Shown here in pieces: positions 12,590 to 25,300 of a stretch of DNA of 64,000 nt. Numbering within the stretch: position 1 is the stretch's first letter; each line of letters starts with the position of its first letter. Under the pieces are notes generated by a model that was not told the origin of the DNA, searched no databases, and was given only the letters and a program-made list of their open reading frames with translations. The translations under genes and the position numbers were made by a program. Source of the DNA: Coccinella septempunctata (taxonomy: Eukaryota > Arthropoda > Insecta > Coleoptera > Coccinellidae); the NCBI RefSeq assembly GCF_907165205.1, contig NC_058192.1, forward strand, positions 10,850,001 through 10,914,000, written 5' to 3'.

Positions 12590-12953
12590 CCGTAGATAGA
12601 GGAAAGAGAAGATACCGCATTGCGCAGCTACGAAGGAGAGCTCTCTGTGTCCAACATCAACTTGTTTTTGTTTACGTTTACCCCAATCCGAATCTATCTT
12701 TTTCGGCATATTTTCCACAAATTACACAATTTCCTGGATTCCTGGCATGTCAACACCGAAATTCTTGATACTCAAGTCTTAAAACGCACGAAACACTATT
12801 ACATCGAACACAAATACGATAATAAACATTCAAATATTGGGGTAAACGTAAACAAACATGGAGTAGATGCACAGTAAATGTCAACAAAAACATAGAGATG
12901 TTGGACACACTTTTCTTGTTGTTTACGTTATCTTCCCCTTCCTCTATCTACGG
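12590..12953. repeat. MITE-like element with long terminal inverted repeats
   Basis: The left end ccgtagatagaggaa (12,590-12,604) is matched by ttcctctatctacgg (12,939-12,953). The similarity continues inward through agaagata against tatcttcc, and through gtgtccaacatc (12,647) against gatgttggacacac (12,897). Inner blocks tacgtttacccc (12,673-12,684) and ggggtaaacgta (12,840-12,851) also pair. At about 364 bp with no transposase, it fits a miniature inverted-repeat element. Confidence 0.7.
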
Positions 12954-13840
12954 GTATTTCACCAATCTGCCTCCTCAAACTTGCACAGCCATCAAACATG
13001 CTCCAACAGAATCTGCATTCGTCACTTAAAATTCAAGGTCCAAGTTCAGCCGTTCTCTGCACAGAGCCAGTCAATCACTTCGCTGCCTAGGATTGAGGTA
13101 GGACAAACTGTGAAGATGTGGTTCTTTTTTTTATAACACTCAGTGTAGCTTCAATTGGAACCAAGAAGTGTTGCCCTTACATGATCAATGGTTAGGTCGT
13201 TCTAACAGCATTGATAAAATTATTTTTAGTATTTTGCGCCGAATTTCATCAAATAATAGTACCTACCCTTTCAATTGCCATACCCATTTCAGCGAGTATA
13301 TTTCTGTCACCTTTTCGAAAGGCTCTTTCAGTTTTGCCCCATACCCCGCCTGCTATGATAAGGCCTTTCAGAACGAAAGCTAGGAAATCGTCTGACATAT
13401 CGGATTGGGTGACTCGACCATTGTGGCGTGCATTTTCCATCAAGAGACGAAGGTGATTGTTTCAGCCGGTGCTGCACTAGGTGCCGCTATCTCTGCGGAA
13501 GGCAGATATCAGCGATATGGGCTGCATACGTAAGGATGCCACAATGTTCTTTCTTCAGATTATAATAATTATGCAATTTGAATGGTTATGTTCGCCACGT
13601 CATGAATGGGCGAGGTTTTCCTTGTGCATTTTATCGACGTTTGGCATCGTTGCCTTCCGTCGTTTCGATTGATAATGCTCTAAAAGCGATCTCGGCGGCA
13701 TCCATTGAAAACAATTTAGGATATCTTGTCGAGAGAAAGAATACAAAAAAAAATTCTTATTTCAAACCTTTTTAACCATATTATTTTCCTTTACTTTCAT
13801 GAAAATCTTGACGGGAGGCAGGAGTGCCATAGTATGTAAA
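12954..13840. other. Unassigned segment
   Basis: It contains a minus-strand ORF at 13,249-13,443 (64 aa, with a GLIIAGGVWGKTERAF segment) whose composition looks somewhat protein-like. It is short, and the neighbouring frames are interrupted. I cannot assign a family. It could be a piece of a decayed mobile element. Confidence 0.3.
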
Positions 13841-14610
13841 ATTTCTCCAATAATTGGAGAGCAAAAAAATTCTCACTAGGGTAATAAATTAGCCTAAAAT
13901 TAGCCTTTAAATATGATGTAATCAGATTCTGGATAAACAATGGATTATCGGTTTTGTTTGGTTAGCGACGGGTTGGGTTAACGAAACCCCCAACTTCTCC
14001 AATAGATAGAGAGCAAAAAATTTCCCACTAGGGTAATAAATTAGCCTAAAATTAGCCTGAAAGGATGGTGTGATCAGATTCTGGATAAATATTGTATTAG
14101 CGGTTTGCTTGACGGTAAAGCTAGCAGAACCTTTTTTTTTTCAAAAAACCCATTCTAGGGAAATCCGCAGTAGGTTCAAATGGGAGCCTAAAATTATGAT
14201 ATTGTCAGATTTCTGCTAAATGTTCTATTAGCTTCTGGGTTCTGCTAGCTTAACGTTGAGTAAGCCCCCAATTTCTCCAAAAATTGGGGAGCGAACAATT
14301 TTTAATTGGGGTAATAAATTAGCCTAAAATTATGGCTACAAAAAAATTCCAAAATTCAAAAGTGGTACTGGTAGCTTAACAGGGGTCAAATCCTGAAGAA
14401 AGAGAGAATTAAGATTAAGGTATATAATTTTTTTTATCCCGTGAAGCAGGCAGGACCATCTTGGGATTTTGGTTGGATTCTGGCCATTATTTAAGGACCA
14501 TGTAATAGCCTACTTAAAATTGTTTTGTTAATCGACTCTGCTAGCTCAACGCTAAGATCAGTTCTCTCTTTGGGGTGATAAATCAGCCTAGAATTAGGCT
14601 TCTATGTACA
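13841..14610. repeat. Degenerate tandem array
   Basis: Units start with a 'ttctccaa...ttgg(a/g)gagc' block followed by ggtaataaattagcctaaaa. Clear starts lie at 13,841, 13,992 and 14,271, and a worn copy sits near 14,565. Spacing is about 151 bp, then about 280 bp, which suggests a basic unit near 150 bp with degraded copies between. Units 1 and 2 also share a 'cagattctggataaa' block. No coding content. Confidence 0.65.
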
Positions 14611-17600
14611 ACAGGAAAAAAGTTGAATCGATCCTTCTTTCTCTCAGTTTTTCTGCTATGCATGCCTTGTAAGAATTCCATTGTCTGAACCTGTCAAGGG
14701 AAAGCTTTGTCACCATGATTAGACAAAGATCAAGGCATTGTTGTTGTTCCCAATCTCATGTACAAGATTCATGCTATGTATAAAGACATGCTTATGTATA
14801 TAGCTGTAAAAACAAGTTAGATCTCATGTATATTATTGAATAATTTGGTTTTCAATTAAACACTTCGAACAAAAACAAAAAAATTACCATTTTTGAAGGC
14901 AAGTAGTATTCGTTAATTCTTCACCACCATCATTTCTTAGGCTCTTATGATCATCTTCATCCTTCCGAAATACTTAAATCTGATGCTTGAAGGATGCCAT
15001 CGAACATTCCCATTGTTTATAATTCCGATTTTGATAACGAAATGAACCACCATTATTATTCTAATGATTTTCTATTAACATATACCCAGTGCATGCCACG
15101 ATAACTCCGTCGATAGTGTCGTGAAAAAAGCAAGGAAATCAAGAAGTGATAAATTTCCAAGATAGGCTAAATCGTTCATATTTATCGACCTCCAGTTCAA
15201 TTTGTTTCTGTGAGGATTGATAGCTTGATTGGCGCAATGCATACAGATTCAGATCATGATGTTTTTTGAATGGATTTATTTTCGAGCGTTCAGAAATTCG
15301 TCGAAAACATTGTACAAAAATAACAAAACAGAGCTGCTCTCGGTTGTCTTACGACAAATTGTTAGTTTTCAAGTTGTTGAATTGCATTATGTTTTATGTA
15401 ACCCAGAACGGCAAAAAATCCCCTTGCTCAAAATCTATGAGAACTTCTGCCAAAATGAAAGAAAAATTCAAGTTAGTACCTTCCGATATACAGAGGATAC
15501 ACCTATACTGTTGCTAAACCTAGTACAATTCTCGTTCTCAAAGTACATGTACATGTAATAGACTGAACAAGCAACTATCTAGTGACACACATATTTAAGT
15601 TACATTCATTAACAATAAATCTAAAAGATAAAAACCATTTTTCATGCACGAATGCTAATCGGTTTCGATTCTCATTCAGGCTAGAAATGCAAAAAGCACA
15701 ATTAACTAGACGTAATTGTGATAGCCCTAATCGGCTAACATGGTTTGACTCTTTGCGATGGGATAGGAAAAATTAATAAATTATGTGCCTGATAAATATT
15801 GAAGATTATGCATGCCTTGGTACACAGAGGTACTTGATTACGTTCATTTGAAGGAGGATCTGATATGGGTACATATTTTTGTGTGTTTTGACGAAAACGC
15901 AATCTAAACGATGGCGATATTATTGCCTGGTGAATATGTATTACACAGTCTTTATTTTATTGTCCACGATGTAGGAAGTAAGGAGTTCATACTTGGATAA
16001 TATTGTGATCTTATTATTCCATCGGTGGTTTATGGTTATATAAGGTGAAAGGTTGGATTCTATCGAAGTAAAAAATACCTCTCTTTTGTAAACATTTCAT
16101 TGAAATGTCTTATATCAAGAGAGACATTTTCAGTGTTTTATTATTTTGTTACTATCAAAAATGAATCACCTTGTATGTGATGACTTCTCAGAACAGATCG
16201 TATCGTTATGGTGCTATTTATGTGATAGGATTCACCAATTATATTTAATATCATATCATTGGATGTCGATCGAATAGCTTTTTTATCGAATTTCATTTCG
16301 TAAATCACGTAGGGTTCTTTATCTAATGCGAGTAAATAGGAAATTTAGATGGAGAATGGACCAACGAAATCAGTGGTAGATAAGCTAGGAATCATTTAAC
16401 AGACATGATTATCAGTACAAAATGATGTTATTCACTAGAAATAATTATTTCGATTATTTAATCAACATAATATATCTGAAATATTTTTGAATCTGTGATT
16501 ATTTATTTCAGTTCATCGACTCTAGTAATTTCCAGTGAGATTGTTTGGAATCATGTGGTAATAAACGATTATAAATGATAAGTATTAATTTTTTTTTGTT
16601 TGCCTACTTTATCCTGCACAATGATGTACACACAGGATTTGAGTTTTCCTAGAGAAGACTGTCGGTGTATGGCATGCTTTACAGGACTCTCGGACTTTTT
16701 CCGAGATATATTTTCTGGATCGAATTCGCTATTTACAATTAACTGACTGTGCGGTATACTGAATTTCGATAAAATTTAAATTGAGTAAACTTCTCTTATC
16801 GTTCAATAAAGATAATGCTTACATCAAAAATACAAGGATAGGAATTTCATTTGTTCTCGGACCAAAATTAATAAGCTATGACAAATTATCAATCAAAATC
16901 TGGAATATAAATATTTACGACCCAACTTTATGCACTTATTCTGAACGGAGAATTAAAGCAAGAATATTCCGATAACTCATTTGCCGTTATCAAATGAATA
17001 GTCTTTGTACTAGGTACCTTATCTACGTCTGATTATTTTGATTTCAAGTTTCACAGTAAAAATCAGGCTTTCCCATATAGGTTCGAAGATACGTTGGCAA
17101 TTAAAGTGTAGATTACATTGGTAACCCATTAAGTGGAAAGCATTTTCCATAAAAGAATATAGGCGAGTGATATAGGTAGATAAGGCTATATTCAGATTCA
17201 GATTTGGTTTTATACGTAATCTTTATCGTCCTTAATCGTTTTTTATGTTCAAAAGAACAAGACCCAACAATCGCGAGATAAACATTGATGGGTTGAGTAT
17301 CTATCACTTCCTGAAGATAAAAAAAAACAACACTCAGTTCCTTGTGACAATGTGTGATAAACGCAGTGATAGTTTTCATCATCCGAGGTGCATTTTATTT
17401 AAAACGCTTTTGTTGGAATAAAAACTTCCTTTCAAGCTGTCATAATAGGAACAATGCGTGCGTGGATAGCAGTATCATCTACCTTAAAGCAAAGAAAAAC
17501 TCCACCTCTATGTAAAAAATTGCCAGTGACAAAAAGATAACACCTAATAGAGAGCGACCCCACAGTGATGATAATAATGACATTATTCTGCCACCATTTC

Positions 17601-19639
17601 GAAATTTTAGCTGTATTTTATCATAGAAGAAACCGGGGAAGAAACTTTTTCAACAGATCGCAAGTTGCACTTCATTACACTTATTTATCATTTATCGTTA
17701 AGAGCTGTCAGATTAAGATTTTTGCGTGTTAGATCGGCTATTTATTGGAAGAATTCATTTGTATTATATTAAAATACATTTTCAGTAAATGAAACAAGAA
17801 TAATAATTTCATAAATTCATCCTAAATGATGGAGTAAATGATAGTTAATTGATGAATTATATCCAGTGTGAATGTTTGCAATTAGAGGATGTCAGAGATG
17901 AATTTCCGACTACTATTAACTATTATCAAACCGATAATTGTTTGAAACGAGGTTTGAAACAAGTAGAATAATACTTCAACCACTTTGCTTCCCATAGTTT
18001 ACAAATTTGAAAAGCATGAATTTTCTCAAATATATTATCTAGTTATAAGGTTGACTCAGACGAGTAGCAAAACAAGTCTCCCCTTGATTTGTGATCAATA
18101 TTTATCAACCAACATGATAAAGGATCTCTATCGTCTCTTCGATCGAAAGTACACACTGGGTATGCACATCGAGGCTGATCAAATAAACGAATTTTGCATC
18201 AGGCCTGTATCTTCAGAGTAGAACGAATGTCTTTCATCGGAATGTTGGACCAGGGAAAATGACGGTTTCCTTGATAACGATAAGATAAAATCATGAAAGA
18301 GTTTTTTGTTTCGACACTGAACTTGTGTCAATGGTATACATACATATACGCCGCATAAAATGACTTAATAACTTTATTTATTTGGAATTGAACCAACTGC
18401 ATGTAAGTATACATGCATATCCTTGAACAATGCTCAACAATTGATGAAATTAGTCGAATTCGATATAATAAAGTTATCATAATCCTTTGAACTATGGACG
18501 CGTACGATAAAGAAGAACATCCGTTCTATAGTTTTATTTTTTCAATAAAGTTTATCTTATTTCAAGCTTGGTCATTGGGTACGAATTCAAGGGTATCCTC
18601 AATTGATATTTGTTGGGAAAACACTACTTTTTCTACCCTAAGAGAATTATTTCTTCAGTATATCCATAATTGGCTTTGACTGTAACTGCAAGCTTCATGT
18701 GTGCTGCCAAAATGGCAGATAATTGAAAAATGAAGAAGCACACAAATCAAACATAAATAATTCATCACAAAATGATTGAAGTTGATATCACAGATGAGTA
18801 AAATCTAATGTAGAAACTGCGAGAGGGGCAGTTAAAATTTTGTGTCCACGCATTAAATTGTGAAATAATCCAAAAGTTGAATTAATTTTTCAGTCGCGGA
18901 AATTGAGGTTGTATGAATAAACATCTTCCAAAATTCATTGAACTGAAAGACTATTAGATCCACTGAATTAATTTTTGATAGTCAAATTAATTAAACTAAA
19001 ATATAGATGCGCTTGGTAACTCATAACAGAAAAATTTCCGAATACCCTCAATAAAAACTCTAGATGCATCGGCAGATATGAAATTTTATGTGTTTCCCAG
19101 ATAACATCGATCCATATGCAAATTCCTGTGATACAATCTTGAAGGGTTAAGCTTCTGCCAACTGTTTACCGTGCTTACATAAATATATTCCTTTTATTAT
19201 TATTATTATATTATTTTTTGTTGAAATGAAATGAAAATTCTCCTAAAAAACTATGACCATGAAGGAATGTACAAAAAATAAATGGGCTATCAAAAAAATT
19301 AGTTTCTTCGTCCAACATCTGTTCCACGATTGACCTTTCAAATAACGATATTTTGGAATGAAAATTAATGGATCAAATGCCCAAATTGAACCAATAGAAA
19401 TGGATACCAATTTTATAAATCTGCAACTCAGTATTAGTCAAAAAGTACCTAGTAGATCGAGTAAGAAGCATTACATGAAACAAGCCGTTAACCTTCATTG
19501 GAAAAGATTTGGTCAGCATATCAACATTCACAGCAACTTTTTTGATTTATAAATCAATTTATGGCGTTCTCGAGTCAACCGAATGATGCAAAACACTTAA
19601 TTTTCTTTAGTTATGTGGAAACAGTAACATATTTCTTTC
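14611..19639. other. Intergenic stretch, nothing recognised
   Basis: About 5 kb of AT-rich sequence. ORFs at 15,229-15,558, 16,781-16,975 and 17,985-18,221 have no recognisable domains and no supporting splice context. No RNA genes or clear repeats were seen. Confidence 0.45.
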
Positions 19640-20290
19640 AAGGTATCTTAAAGTAGACAGATTCCTGGTCCGGCAAAGCTTGACCGAAGGATAAAATTTT
19701 GTGAAACTCGCCTGGATCTAGAAATGCATTCTGAGATCGTTCTTTCCCTAACAAGTGCGGAAAGTGGTATTTGAAGGCGCGAAACTGCCGTTGAGTAAGG
19801 GCAAGACACTTTCCGCAAGGGTTAGGAACAATTTTTGGCAAATGCGTGCGGGAAAGATATAGCAGGCGTTTTTCCCTAACCTCTTTGCGAATTGAGATAC
19901 GTGCGGGAAAAGTGTTTCAACCTAATTTCCCGCACTCATTTCGATTTCGAAAATGTCACTTTCCCGCACTAGTGCGAGAAAGAGATTTTCTTCCAGTTTT
20001 CGACGCGCGTCTTTTGGTCAAAGGTTGTCGCGTACTAGAAAGTATCACTTTCCGCACTTGCTAGGAAAAATAGTGATTTCAAGAGCGGAAACTGGTACTT
20101 TTCCGCACGCGACTGACGCGAGGCGGAGTTCAAGCTATAGGCGCGTGCGGAAAAGCTTTGAGTGTGAGTTGGGGATATTATTTTTAAGCTTTGTTTTCAA
20201 TCTTCCTTCGCTCAATTCAATATTAAAAGCACTTATCAGGAAAAACAACCAATTTCCCGATCTAGTGCGGGAAAATGAGGGTATCTTCAA
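19640..20290. repeat. Cluster of TTTCCCGCAC / GTGCGGGAAA units
   Basis: Many variants of the palindromic core TTTCCCGCACTAGTGCGGGAAA, split or intact, are scattered here. They include gtgcgggaaa at 19,848-19,857, 19,903-19,912 and 20,265-20,274, and a near-complete palindrome at 19,961-19,982. A related unit, including 'aaaatgtcactt' before the palindrome, recurs at about 30,840-30,895. The block is CpG-rich against AT-rich flanks. It looks like a dispersed satellite-like or transposon-derived repeat of unknown class. Confidence 0.6.
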
Positions 20291-21499
20291 GTTCAAATGA
20301 AGAAGCCAGAATCTTCTGGTTGAAGAAAGCCATCAAAGCGCATATGTTTTATCAACATTCATCTTCCCAGAACCTTGTCTTCTTCAACATCTTCCAACTA
20401 GAAGATATTTGGATAACTTGATGGAAATGCAATGACCAGGGCCGGAAAAATTACTTTCTAGAACTGGAAAATTGGTCATGAAGGAAAAAAGTTTTTCCCT
20501 TGTCCAGAGGTATAAATGAAGTACACATACTTTTCAGAGGCTTAGGGTTACTTTGCTTGCGTCTGGACATCGTCGCCAGAATGACCCTGAAGATGATCGT
20601 AGCTCCAAAACCACAAAAATCTACGGACAACAGTCACAAAACACGGCGATCATAGTGATCGCAAAACTGGACACAGAACACAAAATGGCACATCGACACC
20701 AACATAGAGGAAACAGAACAAAACAGTCACGACCAAAAGTCATCAACAAAAAGCAACAGAAAGGGGCATGGTGGTAGGTTATGTTTTGACGTTTCACGTG
20801 TGCGGCCTTCGCAGCTTGGTTACGGAACGAGGAGCTCACTGCTCAACGGATGAAGCGGACTGAGAGAGGCCGGCAAAAGCGTTGGCCGAAGGCAAGGCAA
20901 GAGGCAACTCGCCGATTGTTGAATGTAACTTCGACGCGCACGCTCGCAATACAAGTTTCTTGCTTGTTCTCCCGATTTGTTATTAACCTTTCAACTTCTC
21001 CTATTTGTTGATGGAGCACCGAGAGCAAGGCATCCGCCAATTTGCGCTCGTCGGTTGGGTGCCGGAGTTGGCGATGACAGTCGGGCGTTGATGATCGTTA
21101 ATATGGATGATTCATAGCCGACAAATTGGGATGATTGCCGTGCGTGAATGCGAGAAGCTATGCGGCTTATGGAGAGAGGGATGTGTGAGGTGTTGTTGAT
21201 GACGATTGCAATTTGGTTGGAGTAAGGTGGCAAAACTGATCAATGCGAAGTACTATCTTATTGCAGGATTCATGAAGAAATGCTGGGGTTGATCTAAATG
21301 CCCCGCACAAAAAAGGTCTCCAAATTGATGCGAATTTTTTTTTTTATTTTTTCATCCAAAATTAAGGGGGGTATTTCATATATCTTACTTCTGAATATTC
21401 TTTTTCCGCAGAAAAAAAATCGATTATTTCTTTAAAACCTCAAACGTCTGTTGTACCTTGTTCAAAACTCCTTTAATTTCGGCTCAATTTTGGGATCAA
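20291..21499. other. Unassigned, partly GC-rich segment
   Basis: From about 20,540 to 21,240 the sequence is markedly less AT-rich than its neighbours, and short ORFs occur on both strands (for example 20,553-20,777 plus; 20,843-21,040 and 20,991-21,233 minus). I recognise no domain in any of them. An insertion of foreign or transposon origin is possible but unproven. Confidence 0.35.
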
Positions 21500-22090
21500 T
21501 TTAGAAACATCTCGAGAACTATAGCAGCTAGAAGAAAACGGATGACACATTCTCTAGCTCATGACTAATCCAAAACTGAAAACAGGACCGGCTTATCATT
21601 TCTAGATTTTTAGTTATAAACAAAAAATTTTGACGATTTCGAAGAGTTCTCATAACTTTTTTGTGTTTAAAGTTACAGATCTAAAACTTGAACCTTCTTA
21701 GTCAATTTTTTACGTAGATTCTACTGACGGAACCTTTTTTTTTCAATTCAAAAATAAAAAATTCATTGAAAGTTTGCATTTAAACAAACGAAAGTTCGCC
21801 TAATGTTCCGAAATGAAAAGATATTTGGTGCTCGTCAGTGGATTCTACGTAAAAAAGGGCCAGTAGAATGTTCAAGTTTCAAATTTGTAACTTCACAGAC
21901 AAAAAAGTTATGAGAACTTTCCGAAATCGTCAAAATTTCATTTTTTGCTAATAACTCAAAAACGGTTTTCACCATTCTTTGTTTCTCTGAAAAAGAGCTC
22001 GGAAATGTGTAATCCGTATTCTTCCAGCTGCCATAATTCTCGAGTTTCCCTCAGTAAATAACAAATTTTGCCCACCCTGTATATTCATCA
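21500..22090. repeat. Palindromic repeat, family member 2 (longer)
   Basis: A long imperfect palindrome centred near 21,777. The sequence ctcgag at 21,511-21,516 pairs with 22,039-22,044, and arms of about 260 bp continue inward, including 'cataacttttttgtg' and its complement. The inner 21,630-21,945 matches 2,709-3,085. It ends near 'cccaccctgtata' at 22,081, similar to other repeat ends in this window. No ORF. Confidence 0.7.
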
Positions 22091-22139
22091 GTGGATTGGA
22101 AAGATTAGTTGATAGAGTGAAAAAGAGGATGTATGAGGT

Positions 22140-22345
22140 TTGCCTCCTGTGGTCGAAAATCTACTGGCCCTTGAGAGAAAACAGCTGAGTCTGGTGATTG
22201 GTGCAAAGACTGGCCCCCTGTTCAATAAACATTTAAAGAAAATGAGACTTACTGGTCGTTTCTTATGCCTTATTCCAATAAAGTAAGATAAATATTCAAA
22301 GTGCTCCGAAACCAAGGAATAGATTCTGCCTATTAATTTAACCGA
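22140..22345 (+). pseudogene. Probable non-LTR retrotransposon C-terminal fragment
   Basis: In the frame running through about 22,150-22,275 the translation reads like the stretch after the RNase H region of jockey-type retrotransposons. A basic lead-in is followed by a TG...NKHLKKM segment and then a cysteine. It is interrupted by a stop at 22,287 and is only about 45 codons long. The match is by eye and weak. It could be chance, and the minus-strand ORF over it is not preferred. Confidence 0.35.
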
Positions 22346-22349
22346 CACA

Positions 22350-25300
22350 TTCGGATCCTCAATTTAACCTGAAAATTCAGCTCTTTTTCTTTAATTAATT
22401 TTGACTACGAATTCTTCATCAAAACGATAACGCTCTAGTTCCTAGAAACAAGTAGTTTAAAAAACGAACAAAAACAACGAAAAATTACCCAAAAAATTCG
22501 TTCATGGTACGTACAGAAACAAAACAGCTCGACAAAATTTTTGGAACAAAAATATGAAGCAAGTACTAACTTGGACCACTGTGAAATTAGAGATCCTTCA
22601 AAATGATTCCCTAAAACCTATATTTTGCTCTCATTTCGACAAATAAAATACAATATGTCAATGGATCTTTTAAAATCCATAACATCCAAAAACTTTGTAT
22701 TCCAAAACGCTTGGAGAGTTTAAATTTCGCTTAAAAATTCAATCGCTAGAAGTTTGTTGAGTTTCACAATCGGTGATATTTGAACAACAATTCAATACAA
22801 TCAATAATAATAGGCTCAAGTTCTGTTAGTATGTTGCTTCATCTTCATGTAGAATATTATTATGTTGCAAAATGGCGAAGGTGCCGGTTTAGTTAGCGAA
22901 AGCAATATTACTACCATATCTTGTGGACCTTCAAAATGTCGATGTGAAGATGACCTTTCACCTACCCAGTTTTCCAATATAAGTGATTTTCAGAGCTAAA
23001 TACGATGATTTAGCCCTCAAATCCTATAAAAAAAAAGTAGTTCGAAAGCTATTAACTACTGCCGGTGTAAAGTTTACTTTTCACCACGATTCTAGTGCTG
23101 ATAGTCTTAGTATTGAAAGTTTATTTATAAACTCAGGCAAAATCGTCCTTAAACGATACTCTACTTTTAGAAAAACTGCAGAATTTAACAAGGAAAGTTG
23201 ATTGAAGACATACAAAGGGTCAAAAGTCACGAAAATATGCAAGGATATATAAAAATGTAATTTTTGTTCGACATTTTTATACCTATATCAGGGATAAAGC
23301 AACGGATAAGTAAAAAATGGAATGATTACTCACCATATGACTCCCAGTAATGCCAGCAAAGTGAAAATGAAGAATTTAAGAGGAAGATGAAAATGATAAT
23401 TTTTCTCGAAAACGAATTCCATGAAAAGTTCTGTGTATTTATTCCTCAATGATAAGATGAAGTTGTTTTTCACATAAAATCTATAATAATTCCCTTAGAG
23501 ATTCGATCGATTCGAAGAAACAGTTCTGCAATCCCGGAATTTCCTTTACTTATATCTTCAACCCTTGAGTATAAACCAATGTGTCGCTAATTGAAGCATT
23601 TTTATTTCGAATGAAAAATCTCCCAATATAACTGATCAGGGGCCTTTCGAATTCATTCCATAATCGAGATGTAATAAGAGTTCAGGACATTTTATGGAAA
23701 GATTAAACTATTATAATATCAGGCATGATTATCGCATTCGCCAATATGCAACCGTGATGTTCGGAACGCCTCAGTCGGAGAAGTGAGACTATCCAAAATA
23801 CAGGTATGAGTATTTATAATAGTCGAAAATTTATTCGGGACTTTTAGCATCCAATTAATTCCATTCGATAGCGGTAATTTTTTTTTTGCAAAAACGGTCT
23901 GTACTATGAAGGATAACATTGTAATTTCCCAATCAAGTGAACATTTTCGCTGCTTGTCAGCATTCTTTGCTATTAATATATAATTGATATCTCAACTGCA
24001 GCTGTGGAAATTCTTCTCGTTTCTTGATATCTATTTCCATCAAAGTTTTTCGAAATTAGCACATTCAAATGAAATTAGACCACATCAATTATATCGAAAT
24101 GTAACAGTTAATGATTTTCAGACACACATTGCTTGGTAACATAAGAGTACACATAATATTGAGTATATGCTTAGGATTAATATTCTACTTCCTATACCTA
24201 CTGCTAATCACAATTAGAATTCAAACGAGACATATTATTAATAGAAATATATGATTTCTCTATGGATATGAAATGGGTACTTCAGATTTGCATGATATAA
24301 ATACATTGACCCAATCCAACGCAGATAAAACAGGACGAAAACGGAGATTAGGAGTCAAATATTACATTTACCAACAATTTAAAATTTTAAATCACGTAGA
24401 CTGCGAAGTTTCTGCTCGACAATCCTATCTGTTTATAATTCATTTCAGTATATACGTTCGTGAGATTTATCTACGATATTTCAGTTGAAAAAAGATTCAA
24501 CCAAGATCTCCACCAAGCAGGTTTAAAGATCTAACGCTTGCTCCAGGTTCGAGCTAGGGAAAACCAAACAATTCATATGTTCTTCTAGGGAATTTCCATA
24601 GCTTGCAACCAATTTCCATTTGAACTTGTTTTTCCACCGCTTGGAGTAAAAATATAGTAAACAATAGCATTAATGCGACACCTGAATCAAAAGTATTCCA
24701 GAATAATATTCGAAATAACACATAAGTCCAAAGGTTTACCGGAATAGACCATTTTTTTTGCATCGAGGAAACGCAGGTCAAACTTCTATTTCGACTGAAT
24801 AAACAATGGCTCAATGCCAGTCTATACTTGGGGGTACAAAGTCCCACTAGCTCACAATGCGAAATTCTCCTGGCAAATCCTTTCACCGGACCGTTCGAAT
24901 ATTACGCACAAGCGGAATGATTCATTCAGTATATTCATGAGCAGAGCACAAATCGGAATTGAAAGAAAAATGGAGGAGCAAGGTCTAGAGAATTTTTCGA
25001 AGGCGATCAATTTTTCTGAATATTTATGAAGGTTTTGTCACCGTTTGTAGAATGAAAGCTATCGTCGAACTTGAGACTTGACCTCACATTCACGGTCCCA
25101 AAAATGTTTTTGCCTCAAGATTTTATTAAATAATACGTTTTACCTCAGAAGTTTGGAAAACAGGAGTCTGAATAAATTTTTCATTCATTTTATAAATTTA
25201 TCATCATTATTATCTACTTGTTGATATTCAGTCTACATTTAGATCCTACTCTAATTTTGTTGAAATATATTTTATATTAGATACTTATTTCCCAATTTTA

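Noticed and set aside
13841..14610. CRISPR-like array
   Set aside because: Repeats are long, degenerate and irregularly spaced in eukaryotic DNA. There are no short identical repeats with unique spacers.
15229..15558. 109-aa ORF in the 14.6-19.6 kb gap
   Set aside because: No recognisable domain, AT-driven composition and no splice or promoter context. Treated as chance.
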